Positions 46,483-59,200 of a stretch of DNA of 64,000 bases are shown here, piece after piece. Both the position numbers and the translations under genes were made by a program. Source of the stretch: Rhabdornis inornatus. Taxonomy: Eukaryota > Chordata > Aves > Passeriformes > Rhabdornithidae. Below the pieces are notes generated by a model. It was not told the origin of the DNA, did not search any database, and saw nothing but the letters and a program-made list of their open reading frames with translations. The stretch spans positions 248,001 to 312,000 of the forward strand of contig VWZS01004771.1 of the NCBI GenBank assembly GCA_013397075.1. Reading direction: 5' to 3'. Position 1 is the stretch's first letter. Each line of letters begins with the position of its first letter.

Positions 46483-48084
46483 ATTTAGAATCTCTCAGCT
46501 TGGGAAATCCATGTAGAACAGTCAAACAAAGGGTCATTTTGTCAAGGGAATTCAGAAATTTATTTATCTCATCTTCTAATGGTGTCTGGTGTAAGAAACC
46601 GTTACATCTGTGACAAGGTTGCTCTGGAGAACACAGAAACACCATTCAATTTGACTTCACACAAAATCTGATCTCTGCCAGACCCATATACTTGCTGCAT
46701 GGTACTGCATGGTTCCATTCCAAAAGGTGACATTAGTAAGGAATAATTTATAGAAGTATTTTGCTAATGGTGTTTTTGCAATAAAAAGTACTGTGACTGT
46801 ATGAGGCATAAATGCTACGTTACATACTTGATATATATTTCAGTAATAATTCTCTAGACAAAAGAGGATGTCAGGAAATATGCTTTGCTGAGGTGCTAGT
46901 TTGTGGTTGCCTTGTCTGGCATAAATGAACTAAATGGCAAATGACTTGTCCATTACTATCAGTATGCCAATAAAAAAGACTCAGCTGTCAAAGAAAAATG
47001 GAAGCAAATGATGCAAAACTAAAAAGAAATTCATGTCATGGAGAAGAAGGTCTGGAAATGTTCTCCTGATGTCAAACATTAAACCAAGGAGGCTTATATG
47101 GAAATTAGAAGACGACAAATACAAAACTCATACCAAATTGATTTTTTTGCATTATACATAATTAGATAATGAAATTTACTACCAGAGGTTGTCATTGGAG
47201 CCAAGAATTTAGTGTGATGGGACAAAATTCTATTATATGTTAAATAAAGCAATCTAGTTTGCAGTAACATAGAAGAAATATTGAACTGTCTCCTTCAGAT
47301 CTCACAGCAATATCAAAATTATTTAACATACAGTTTTGGTATGAAAAGATCTTATTACTGCATTTTTGTGTTTTCCCCAGAGGGCTGATGCTGGAAGGTT
47401 TAGAGACAAGGTCCTGAAGTAGATTGATATCAGGTCACATTTGGTGTGGCAGTTCCTGTGTCCTAATGTCAATTAACTTAAATAACCAGTCTGACTACTA
47501 CTGCCTTTATCAGGTCTTTGAGTTTCTTGCTCAGTACAATATAAGTCAGCCATGGAAATTCAGAGCTAAAGCTACAGATAACCATTGCTTGTTAAAATAT
47601 TTATTGCTCTGGCACAGTCCTCAACAGGGCTGAGGTAACTGTTGTTGCAGGCCATGACACTTCATAGCAGAGGTATTTCTGGCTCTCACTTTTTAGCCAG
47701 AAATGTAAAATGCGTTAAACTTAGCATTCTGATCCTTCTTAGCTTTATATCTTCTTTAGTACTTTCTTCTTGCATTTCTTCCTTAATTCACTTCCTCTGT
47801 CTCCACTGTGCTTCTCCATTGGTGTATACAGCCCTTGACAGGACTTTCAACATCTCTGCAGGGCAAGCTGGCTTGTCTCAACTTGGTTCAATAACTGATA
47901 TTTCCTCTGTGTGCTCTTTGAAATATTACACTGATAAATTTCTAAGAATAGCCATAGTGGGACAGGCTAATGGGTGAGCATGCACAGTGCTTCTGCATGC
48001 TGCTCTTGCAACCATTGTCAGCTCAGAAACAGCCCCAGCTAGATTTGATCCCTACAAATCTGCTTTTATACAGGCAATGCATTT

Positions 48085-48495
48085 CTCCTTCTTAAGCTAA
48101 TCCATACAGCATCTGAATAAATTTAAAGTTTTACTGTCTACAGCATCCTTTGGCAAGGAGCTCAATAGGTCACCAAAGCACATAAGGGGCTACTGTCTGT
48201 TTTGTTCTGAGCTGCCTCTTGCTTTCATTAGATGTTCCCAAAATGTCTCTATTGGAAGGAAGAGGAAAGAAACCTGATTTTCTTTCACCCACTCCAGGTT
48301 GCTAATGATTACACAGAGCTCTGATCCTTGCTACTCTGTGCCATTTCTTTTGTAAAGTGAAGTCTCCAAGTTTTCTTAGTGGTCTTGATATAGAAGCTGT
48401 TCCACACCTTTCATCATCCTTGTCCTTCTCTGACCCTCTTCCAGTTTTACATTCTTGCTGAGACTTCCCACTTGTGGTCTAAATTAAGACATAAA
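48085..48495 (-). mobile_element. Old, diverged CR1 LINE fragment, antisense
   Basis: tttggcaaggagctcaatag, gaagctgttccacaccttt, catcatccttgtccttctct and cctcttccagtttta follow, in order, the 3' part of an ancient amniote CR1 in reverse complement. Divergence is much greater than for the other copies here. Confidence 0.7.
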
Positions 48496-48649
48496 CCAAG
48501 TTTCACTTTCTCCACTTCATGGGGTGTCCATGAGGTCATATGGCAAAATAAAAGTAGTAGGAGAAAACAGATTTGCATAGAGAAATAAGCTAGTGTTATC
48601 TACCTTCATTGAGAGCCAGCAGCTTCTTGTCCTGGGCAACTGGGATGCT

Positions 48650-48697
48650 TTATTCTTTTCTTTCTTCTTTTCCTTTCCTTCCTTCTTTTCCTTCCAG
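48650..48697. repeat. Polypyrimidine tract
   Basis: About 48 bases of ttctttcttcttttccttt-type C/T sequence with few interruptions. Confidence 0.85.
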
Positions 48698-49854
48698 AGA
48701 CTAAAGGAAGGAGAGGAGATCAGCCTTGACAGAGAACAGCAAACCATTTAAAAAGATTATTTGCTGTGTCAGGGAAACATTTCCTTTTGTCCTGGAAGCT
48801 GGAGAGGTGGATGCCAAATGGCCTTTTGGTATTAATGATCTCTGGGAGCCATTGGCTGCAGGGTGCTGAGAGCTAATGGGTGAAACCACTGGGTGATGTT
48901 TGTATGACAGGAAGTCCTCACCAGTCTTTCAAGACCCTGCTCCCAAAATTTTACATGCATTAACTGCTTCTCTCTGTGCTGGATACACTGAATTTTGGAG
49001 TGTTTCAATTTGCTTAGCCATCTTTGTGCTTTTATCACAAAATATTATCCCTCTGACAAACAGTGTGAAATTGCTTGGCCAGGAATGAGACAGTTTGTTG
49101 AAAAGATGTGCAAATAAGAACACATATCCTTGCTCTTTCCTTTGACATCTGAGTGTTTCAAGACATGAAGACTGGAAAAGACTAATTTATAGAGAACAAG
49201 AATTCTAATGCCATCCAAAATTTGAACCTTTCAGAAGCCTTTTTAATCTGTTGCTTACAAGAAAGAACAAAGTCCAAATTAACTCAGTGCCAGCATATTC
49301 ATAATTTATCTTTCAGAAAATGCACTCAAAGGAAAGACGTTTGAAGATGAGATGGCTTATTTGTTGTGATCTCACATCACAAGTCATCTTCTGGTTTCAT
49401 TCTATCTCTTTTTATAACACAGCTGAGTATTAGATCTCACACAGTTTCCCACTTCCTAACACAGCTCAACCTAACCTATTATTACAAATTTAAATTACAG
49501 AATTTTCAGATGATTATCCAAGAGTCTCACAGAAAAAAAAAAATCCACAATAGAGCAAACAGAATAAATATAGCTGTTGTACATGTGTCCATTGCAATTC
49601 TCAATATGTGAACAGAAATGGAAGGATATTCCTTTCACTGTGCAGTCTGTAGGAGCAGATCTCCCCCAGAAACAATCTCCATTATGCCTTCTCCCTGCCT
49701 CAGCAGCCTCGTTTTCCTGCTCTGTTGGCTTTGTGACAGTAGATGCTGCCAAGCTCTGGTGATTTGCCACTCAGCACCTTTCCCTGGTCATGTCTCTGAG
49801 CAGATGGAGGCCGGCTTGCCCCGCACAGGACACCTGTGGCACCCGCTGGAGCTG

Positions 49855-50092
49855 GCCTGGAGAGAGCAATGGAGCTGGGGAAGGGGCTGGAGCACAGATC
49901 CTGTGAGGAGCAACTGAGGGAGCTAGGGGTGTCCAGCCTGGAGAAGAGGAGGCTGGGGGAGGACCTGATCACTCTCTAGAACCACCAGAAAGGAGGCTGT
50001 AGCCAGGTGAGGAGTCTGGCTCTTTTCCCAGGTGACAGCAACAGGACAAGAGCACATTGTCTTAAACTATGCCAGGGCAGGTTTAGGTTGGA
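49855..50092 (+). mobile_element. CR1 LINE, first (5') part, sense
   Basis: caatggagctggggaagggg, gtccagcctggagaagagga, gtagccaggtgaggag and ggcaggtttaggttgga match CR1 consensus in order. The copy stops abruptly at an n (50093), well before the CR1 3' end. The next CR1 block resumes at 50298. Confidence 0.93.
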
Positions 50093-50093
50093 N
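50093..50093. other. Single unknown base (contig join)
   Basis: One n, exactly where CR1 sequence changes to the GC-rich DNM1L 5'UTR. Likely a scaffold join of unknown size. Confidence 0.85.
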
Positions 50094-50141
50094 TCTATCG
50101 ACCGCCGACGCCTCGCCCACCCTGTCCCTTAGCCCGCCGCT

Positions 50142-50243
50142 ATGGAGGCGCTGATCCCCGTCATTAACAAGCTGCAAGACGTGTTCAACACGGTGGGGGC
50201 CGACATCATCCAGCTGCCGCAGATCGTGGTGGTGGGCACGCAG
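50142..50243 (+). CDS. DNM1L: DNM1L coding exon 1
   Basis: 34 codons from ATG to CAG|gtgagc, phase 0. They encode the N-terminal bundle-signalling helix start and the first strand of the GTPase domain (QLPQIVVVGTQ). The bases before the ATG are GC-rich 5'UTR, cut by an n at 50093. The frame stays open past the donor only as an artefact of the GC-rich intron. Confidence 0.96.
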
Positions 50244-53200
50244 GTGAGCCGGGCCGGGCCGGGCCGGGCCGGGCCGGGCCGGGGGCGNNNNNNNNNNGGA
50301 ATGGGCTGCCCCGGGAGGTGGTGGAGTCAATGTCCCTGGACGTGTTTAAGGAAGGACTGGAGGGTAGCACTCAGTGCCTTGGTCTAGTTGACACGTTCAA
50401 TCACAGGCTGGACCCAATGACCTCAGAAGTCTTTTCCAGCCTCACTGATTATATGATTCCGTGTAATAAAACCTGTCAACGCCTTGTGACACAATATCAC
50501 AGAGACCCCGCTGCGCTCCGCGAACACGGCGCGGCCCAAGAGGCGCCCCGGCGGCCCCCATGGCCTACAACTCCCATGGTGCCCGGCGGCGGCGCCGGTG
50601 CGCGCGGCGGGCGCGCAGAGGCTGCCGGGGGCCGGGCCGTGCGCGGGGNGCGGCTCCGCTGCCTCACCCCGGCTGCGCTGGGAGCGCCTCGTGCGCCGCC
50701 CGCCCGCCCTTTGGCGCTTCTCCAGGGGTGCGAGCGGCCGAGGGGTTCCGCAAGGCTGCGGGGAGGACCGGTGCCCCCGTCTCCCGCGGCTCCGGCCCGC
50801 ACACCGCGGGTGCGGCTGGCGTCGGGGGACTCGTGGAGCGGCAGCCGCCCCGGTGCGTCAGCGTGACCGCCATCGCTGCTCGGTCCGTGACTTCCCTGCT
50901 TCGATAGCGGCCGTGCAGTGAGAGCCGAATAAAAGGGATGTGGTAGCGGGACGGCATCTTGCAGGCGTGGATGGTTGTCCTTTCCCCCGAGTTCTGGTGC
51001 CGTTGGACTCTTTGTCTTAGCTGGTGATGGGGAGGGAAGATGAGAGGCGAGGCCAGCGACTGTTGGCTGCAACAGTTGCAACACGTGCGTGTGAGCCCGG
51101 TGATGCTCCTGGGCTCGAAGATAGCTCAGACCCTTTCATATCTCTTCAAATGGGATGCTGCTTTTCAGCAGAACTTTTGGCAGCTGAACATGCCTGACCA
51201 GAACTGCAGCAGTCACAAGGGAGTAGAAGATGAAGTGTTAAACAGAAGTAAAACTTGAAGCTAATGGATCTCTCATTTGTTTCTGTGAATTTAAATATCT
51301 ATTGAATGTGCTGTGCCCATTGACAATATCTTGCTCACCAAGGACTTTAATACCAAGTACTCTGTACTCAGGATTTTTATTAAAAATTTAAAACACCAGC
51401 CATATATGTAAATGCAATGACATTTTTCTATGTAAGATTAAAAAAGTATTTTTTCCAGTTTCACTTTATGAAATACATTGATGTGGTACTTTTCAAAATA
51501 CCACAACTTTTAAACTCTGTCTCAGTTAACTTGTCCTAGGTGTAAATACTTTCCATAAGTAAATATTGTGAGTTAAAACAGTATTGACATGTGTTTGCCT
51601 TCAGTAGTCTCCCCATCAGTATCAATATCTATTCAGTGCTGTATTCATGATATTTATGTACCCCCATGAATTAGCATGAAATTTCCTATCATGCCAAAAC
51701 AAAGTCCTTTATGAACTCCAGAAAAATATATATGAAATATATATGAAATATCTAACAAGCTGTATTTTTTGTTTGTTTGTTTGTTTGTTTGTTTTAGTCA
51801 GGGTTGTTGGAAGAAAAAATTATTTTTACTGACGTCGTATTTCCATGGATGGTTATTTAATGCAATTGGTTTTAGTTTAAATAGAATTTTAATTAATTTA
51901 TTAAATCTATTAATTTGAAGTTAGTTTATTGGGGACCATATTTCTGGAGATGTGTCAGATATGGCCTTAGAGCTGATCATTTTGCTGCTGATACCTTGCT
52001 TCCTTTTTTTTTTTGACATGTGCTTTTCAGGCAGTCTTGTTTCTTTGGGAAGTGCTGTGTGGCCTTTAAGTTTGCTCACACAGCTGATGTACCTGTAGCC
52101 CACTGGCATATGCTGTCTTTGCTTTTTCTTCTTTGAATAATATTCACAATAAACAGTCTTGAATTTTTTCACCTCCATTTTTCTTGTAGGAAGCAAATGC
52201 TACCAGTTAAGGTTTCTGTAATTCTCTGTTAATTGAGTTATGCTTTTTTCTTCCAATTTGCCAGTTGCTTTTTTTTAATGACCTTTTTACATATTCAGCG
52301 AGGAGAGGAAAAATGCTTTTTGAAGGAGGTTTCTGTTTATTTTTCTCTCTCGTCTGCCCTTTTGTTTTTTTGTGCTTATGTCTTTCTCTGCTTCTCATTC
52401 TGTGCATTAAGTTAATTCTTTCTTTTCTGGAGTGTGTAGAACTAGAAGCTGTTTGTAACCTTTAATTCAGCTGTGAATATTTTCTGGTTACTATGTTCCC
52501 TTTCCCCCACCTCTGTTGTTTGGGATATATTTCCTACCTCCCTTGAGCCCTGAGCAGTTGAAATGCTGTAATTTTTCCTCTTTCTAGATACATTTTGATG
52601 CTAATTGCAGACTGTTTCTCAGTAAATTTTGCAAATTTAGATGGCCTTTTGCACATATAGGGGCTTTTCTGCCACTCAGCCATATGAGAATTCCTTCTCA
52701 TTCTCCCCATAAATATTGTGCAAGTTATTTCTGTATCCTCGTACAAGGTCATTTGAGAAAACTGGAGGCTGTGCTGGTAGAACTCAGAGGACACCTTCAG
52801 ACTGCCAAATTTTCTTCACTGTTTCAGGGTTTTGCTGCCATTCCCAGATAGGTGTTCTATTTTTTCCCCAATTCAGTATTCCAGTTCCATTTTTAGAACT
52901 GTATGACCGAATTGCAAAAAAAAAAGCATCCAGCTTAGGAATATGATATAAAAAATATTTGTTCAATACTGTAATACTCAGTGTTCTGGTTTATACAAAT
53001 GCTTTGTGCACTGTATTTGTATGGGGCAACATACATAAAGTGGTAAAGGTGGTATTGAAGTGCCTCAATCAAACACATTAAAACCACAGTAAAAGGAGGC
53101 AAGGGGAAGAAAAGTAGTATGGTTAATTATGGCCTTCTGTGTGGATAGGTGGTATCACAAAAATTAGATGCCTACACTAGCAAAGCGGGCAAAAGATTTA

Positions 53201-56200
53201 GAATAAATTTAAGAAAACCAGCCAGACAACAAATATCTGCCTAGAAGTAGGTAAAAAATGAATTGTCTTTATTTATTTTTTTTTGTGCCATTAGTTCTTG
53301 AAATATGTTTGGGACTTTTTAGTAGTCATCAACCTAGTTATATACAAACTTTAGTGTCAGCTTTGTAGCAAAATCTTCTAATACTGACATTATAATAACA
53401 CCTTGTGGGCTTTATTTGCACTTGGTAATGTTAATTGAAATAGAGACATTGTAGTGAAATTCATGTAGCAACTGATGGAATTTCCAAGTAAGAGTGTCCT
53501 TTCATGTCTACATTTATAGAGTACTTTTGCTCAGTCTTCTGTCAATGCCATTTTGAGACTTTAACTGGGGAGGTGTAGTTTGCAGTATTTAGTATAGACT
53601 TCTGTTGGATGTTCCCCTGGGATTGGCTCATAGATGAGCATAACATTTATTTCTTTTTTTTTTATTGTTTGGTGTAAGTATCATGTTTGATGCTGATGCT
53701 AAACCACTTTTTATTGCAAGGTGGAAAGTTTCTTGATCTGAGGTCACAGCCTGAGCACTTGAATATGTATAAGTTTATATTCTGGTAAGATAAATAGTTG
53801 GAATGCTAATTTGGCTGTTAAGAAGTTGACAGCAGTGGGAAGGTAATGTCCAGTCCTGGCTAGTGGGATAAGGAGATGAATCCAGCAGATGCTATCGAAG
53901 CATCCCATCTGAGAGAGACTGGCGCCGTGGTCTGAAACTTCATGTGCTCTGCAGAGCTTCTGTGACTTTCCCTGGCAGGGGAACAGAAATTTAAGCCACT
54001 TAACTCATTCAGTGTAGCCTATATTGTGTTGGCAAAAAGCCAGCTTGAGGTGAAGGAAACCCTAGTTTGTACCGAACAACCAGGAAAACCCCATGCCAAG
54101 CACAGCCATGTCTTCCTCTCTTGTTGGGTTGTTGGTTTGATTTTTGTGGTGTTTTGTTGTTGCTGTTGTTGTTGTTGTTTTGTCCAAGGATCTTTCCTGG
54201 CAATTCAAGAGGATCCAAAAATTCATTTTTATGTACATTTGAATGGAGGATGTAATCAGATCATTGCTTCCAAATGTTTTGCAAACTTCCTGATTTCATT
54301 TGTTTTTTTTTTCTTTGTTTTCATATCTGGCATTTACAGTCTCTGGTTTTGGGTATAACTGTTTTCCTTTTTGCCATCCTTTGCTCTGGTTAAGTCATGC
54401 TCTGGCTGTTCTGCTGTTTGTTTCAGACAAGCAGCAAAGTGAGGCTGACATTAATTAGCTGTTTACATTAACCAGACATAATATAAATGTTGCTCCTGAT
54501 ATGATATAGTGCAAACAACATTTAGTGTTGTGCTGTTTCTTTTCTCTGATGGGCTCTCTCTGTTTCTGAACAGCTGAGTGTTTTGGGTCCTGAAGACTTC
54601 TGTGATGGAAAGGATGGCATTTTCACTGTTTCTATCTGCAGACGTCACATGAATTAAAATGAAATGATAGGCCTAATAACTTGATCCTGCATTTTAGCAT
54701 TTTATGATTCTTAATATGAAAGCATTCTTAAACAGCATTTAGAAGAATATATTAATTTTATTGTTTGCAAGTGCCAGGTTATTTTGGAAGAGTGGAGAGT
54801 CTGCACAGAATTCACAGTTGTAGAAGGATGTGGATAAAGAAGTCTTGTGCTTCTCTTTTTTTTGTTTTGTTTATATGCTTTGTTTTGTTTTGATGCTTTA
54901 CTTTAAGGGTCCTGTTTGTCTTGTGTTTGGCAGGTTTTTTCCTTGGAAAACCAGTATTTTAATTAGACCAGGTGAATCTTGTATGTTGTCCAGGGGGCAC
55001 AGTGCAAAGAAAACATACTTTCAGGAAGATGGAGGGGAAGAGTATTAAAACAGACAGCACAGGCTGTCAGTTTTTCACAATTTGGAGAGAAAATGGCTGT
55101 GTAGTTCTTGGAAAAGATTTGTTCATATGGTAGTCAGAAGGTTGACTAACTTAGAGATTTGTGGTTTGGGTTTGTTTTAATAATCCTGTTGTTTAGAACT
55201 TTTAAAATATGAATATGCAAGTTGGCTTTGTTTTGATTCACTTTACTGCAAGTCATTAATGTAGCAGTATGCATAATACTATGTGAGGTCGAGATATCTG
55301 GCTTGCAAATGTGAATCTTCAAATACCACAGTTCTGTGATGTAGCTGAGAGTCTGTAAGTTGTTTCTACTTAGATGAGGCTTTATTTTTCTTGAGTGAAT
55401 TATTGGAGGGCTTTGGGAATTGATACACTGAGAAAGGAAACATCTGCTAATCATTGCTGCATTCGGTGTTGTTTGGCGTGTGTCTACAGTTAGATATGGT
55501 GGAAATGTGGGATTTCTGAAGAATTTTGACTGAGCTCTACCAGCTCTGGCATTCCTTACTACTATAAGCTGTTTTATGTGGAGGTAGTTCCTGTTACTTC
55601 AAGTCTCTCCCTGACTTATTCAGAAGAACTCTCTATTCAAGTAAGTAGGGAATGCCCTGCAGGAGCAGCAGTCTTGTAGTCTGGACAAGATCTTGCATGC
55701 ATTTTGCAACGAGTAATGAATTAGGCTGGTTTTGCTGCTTTCTCAGGTTGGGAACAGCCTGTTGTCTCTTTTGCATCATTTTTAGAAGCATTATTTTGTT
55801 TGGAACAATGTCTTAAAAGAATTCATTTGGCCTGCTTATAGCTTTAACATTCTTTTTTGATTAGTAAATAAATTTTAAAATTTGTTAACTGTTTAGAACC
55901 AGCCTAGCTTGGGGCATTCCTAGTTTGAATAGTTGTTATAATAGCTGTTCCAACCAAAGTGTTCCTTTACGGAGCTGCTCTGAAATTGCGTGTATACTCA
56001 CCTTTTATTCCAGAATAATTTGTATTTGCAAAATAATGAAAGAAAAAAAAATACTGCTGCTCTTTAGTTTTAGCAGGCTGAGGTCTTCTAGGATGGCTAC
56101 TGCAAATAACTTTTTAAAGCACCAATGTGGGTAATATTCCTGTGGATGAGATCCCAGCACAAGTGCATTAGCTTTTATTTCCCAATGACAGAATGAAAAT

Positions 56201-59200
56201 TTAAGAAATTCTATATGTAGTATTGCTAAGAGCAGGATTTACCAACAGGACTTTCATACTTCTTGTATGACAGAAACTGCAGGATTGCCACCATTTCATC
56301 TCAGATGTCAAAGCCAGATGTGCTGCTTTCCTTAATAGAACTCTTCAGGAATTATGATGTCTCATTGACAAGCCTTTCTTAACTTCACAGTTCCTTACTG
56401 TCATTCTTGAATGTTTGCATTGTGCCACTCCAAAAGGTATAGGGAATTCTGACATCACTGCCTCTATTTTCTTATGCTGTCCTGTAATAAGTCTGTGTTG
56501 TGTTTCAGGAGTTCTTTGCAATTTTTTCCCTAATAGATGAAATAGCAAAAAAACTTAGCAGTTTGCCCTGTTCAAAAGCAATGAGCTAAATTTTACTCCT
56601 TTCAACTAATTTTTGGTTTGGAAGTTTCACAGTAGTTTATTGGACATGTTTCCTTAACAAGGTTTTTTTCCCACAGATTATGTAGTGTGCGTTGGCTCCA
56701 CAATGACATTATGAAGTCTAAAGATAGACAAAGGTAGGCAGGGGATTCTTGTAAGATGACTTGAAATATGTTGCAGCTAATTCAAGTCCATTATCATTTT
56801 ACTAATACTTGAAATATACAACAGTCAATCTGAGCATGTGGCTGTAAGAAATTTGATGATTCTTGTGCATCAGTGAGACTCCAGGTGAGCCTTGTGTTAA
56901 TTTGCCATCTTGCTTCATGGACTTCATAAGAGTATGAGCAGACTTTGCTCATTTACTGAGCTGATTGGTGAGACCCCATGAGCTAAAGGACAGTGAATCA
57001 CAAGGGACCTGGCATTCCTTTAAGGGCAGCTTAATGAAGCACAAAGCAGTAGTCCATACACCTGCTTGGGAAAATGAGTGGAGGTCTAAGGAGAGCAGTA
57101 TTTAGGGAACTCATGACTCAGCCTCAGCACAGCAGACTCATGCAGGAGGGAGAAAAGAGGACAAGATCACTCAGGGATATAAAAATCCTGCCTGTGTAGG
57201 CAAAGTGGTATTGAGAAAGCCACTCCTACTGGTAGAGGCATCAAAGGCTGCGGGGACTTCCAGCACTGGCTCAGGAGTTAAGGAAAAAGAGAAATGAGGG
57301 AAATACAGGCTTGCTGCTGACTGTGACAGGCGATCCAGGAGCAGTGAGTATGGACAAGGCTGAGGCGCTTGATCTTTTCTTTGCTCTGGTCTTCTCCATC
57401 AGGGTCTTCTAGGCCTTTGTCCCTATGTACTGGGTTAAAAGTGGAGCATAACTCAGTGGTGAAAGAGGGTTGGGTCAGGGTCTTTTGCTACAGAGAAAAC
57501 ATCTTTGTATTGTGTTTGGTGTAGGACCCAAGACTCCTAAAATAGTAATGCTAATGAGGATGTGGAAATAGAATAGGAAAGCCAGTGAAGTAAATGGATG
57601 GGATGAATGTGAGTGGTGTTCATAGTGTTACTTCAGCATTTTCAAGACAGTCTCTTCCATCTGACTTGTCAATGACCCTAAAGTGTTTTCGAAAGTAACA
57701 TCCCTGGCTGTTAATGAAGCTGGAAAATTATAAAATCATGCACTTGCTGTATGCTGCTTCTGAATTCCTGAAATTGTGGTTTGTAATGCAGCAGATTGTA
57801 ACCCACATTTTCTCTTAAGAATTAGTGTAATGGATGGGAGTAAATCCCTTTTGATACTTAAGTGCACACAATTGAAACATGCAGGGACAAGTGAAGAAGA
57901 AATGAAGGATAGGGAAACAACCTCATGAGGACTGTTAAAAGTAGAGGTGCTGGTTTTTTTTGGAGTGGATCTTAAAGTGGATCTTAATTTCTTAAAGCTT
58001 GCAGCTTTTTAATTTGGGAGAAGTGCACAGTTGTTTCCCAGTGACTGCCCTTAGTCCTTGATTGTCAATGTCCATCTTCAGATTAATCTAAACCAAAGAT
58101 GAACATACAGGTGTTACAGATGCAGTGAGAATGCTGGTAAGGTTTCAACATACTCTGACAGTACATATGATGTAAAATATTGAAGTCCTGTGTGCATCAT
58201 CTCTTTTTATCTTAGTACTTTGGGGGAAAATGGTTTTACCATCCACCAGACTCAGGTGTTTCTCTGTGAGATTAATGGTGGTTGACAGAACCAAGTGTAA
58301 AACACTCAGCCGTGGTAGTTTGACACAGAGGTTAAAGGAGTGACACAAGATGTTTCTGTATTTGCCCCTCCCTTTTCTTTCTGAGCAACCTCTGTTAAGT
58401 TCCTCTAGATATCACAGCTAATAGATATTTCAAATCTAGGATCAGATATTAGGGTCCAGAGGGAAAATCTGCCTGATTGCCTATGAAAAGTTAGAGTTTG
58501 TTAATGCTTTTTTTGCCCCATCGTGAAATGAATGTATGGATTTCAGTCCATGCTTAAAATTGCGACAAGCATTTCAATGAAATCACAAAACAAGTGTGAT
58601 ACTTCTGCAGACTTGTTCCTAAAAATTCCTTTGGTTATCAGTATTAGTGTCTGTCTACAGGTATTATATGAAGGACTGGCTGGACTGACTTGGTGTTCTT
58701 ATCGGACCCATATCCTTTGCTTCCTCCCACTGGCAGAACAAGATCAGCTTTTGTGTTTACTGCCTTCCTCACCGTGTTCCCAGACAATTCTTGGTAATGG
58801 ATGCTGAGGAATCCAGATTAAGAAGTGCGTCATTAGATAATTGAATTCCAGCAACAGATTGCTTTAGTTGGAACTATAATGCAATTTGAAAGAATTTCCT
58901 GATGCATGGAGTACTGTAATGTTTCATGTAGTGTGTTTGCAAAGGCTCCAGATTGTTCCTTCCCCATCCAGAAGTAGCTGGGAGTAAGACACAGTGGTTT
59001 GTTTCTGTGCATACCTTGGTGTACCCATTTCAGCTTCCTGCATTACCACTCCTTTGGAAAGACCTAAGAGCAGCAGTGTGCAGCAGCTCGTCCCGTGGAT
59101 TCTGGTTTCCTTTTGTAGTGAGGTTTTTGATGAGGATTCCACCTATTTGTTACTATCCTGTATGTGCTTGGATTATATGTTTATGAGAAGGCACTTCATC

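Larger units (their letters stand above)
43701..49854. other. Intergenic, FGD4 to DNM1L
   Basis: No gene could be supported. Open frames at 43828-44106 (minus) and 46226-46516 (plus) have no recognised domain or splice context. The region contains an A-rich tract (about 46435-46482), a pyrimidine tract (about 48650-48697) and one old CR1. Confidence 0.65.
50490..50935. promoter_or_regulatory. DNM1L: CpG island, probable DNM1L promoter
   Basis: Very GC- and CpG-rich sequence, unlike everything else in the window, with an n at 50649. As assembled it lies 250-690 bases downstream of the DNM1L start codon, in intron 1, whereas the sequence immediately upstream of exon 1 is CR1. I infer that this is the DNM1L promoter island, possibly with exon 1 placed on the wrong side of it. 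Confidence 0.72.

Noticed and set aside
46226..46516. 96-codon plus-strand frame ending in a Lys-rich run
   Set aside because: The Lys-rich end is just the A-rich tract; the remainder has no known similarity.
50244..50387. Continuation of the DNM1L exon 1 frame beyond the donor
   Set aside because: It crosses gtgagc, a GC repeat and a 10-N gap; Drp1 sequence continues instead at 61635.
50298..51084. Long frames on both strands, up to 195 codons
   Set aside because: High GC suppresses stop codons; they overlap CR1 and the CpG island and are mutually overlapping.
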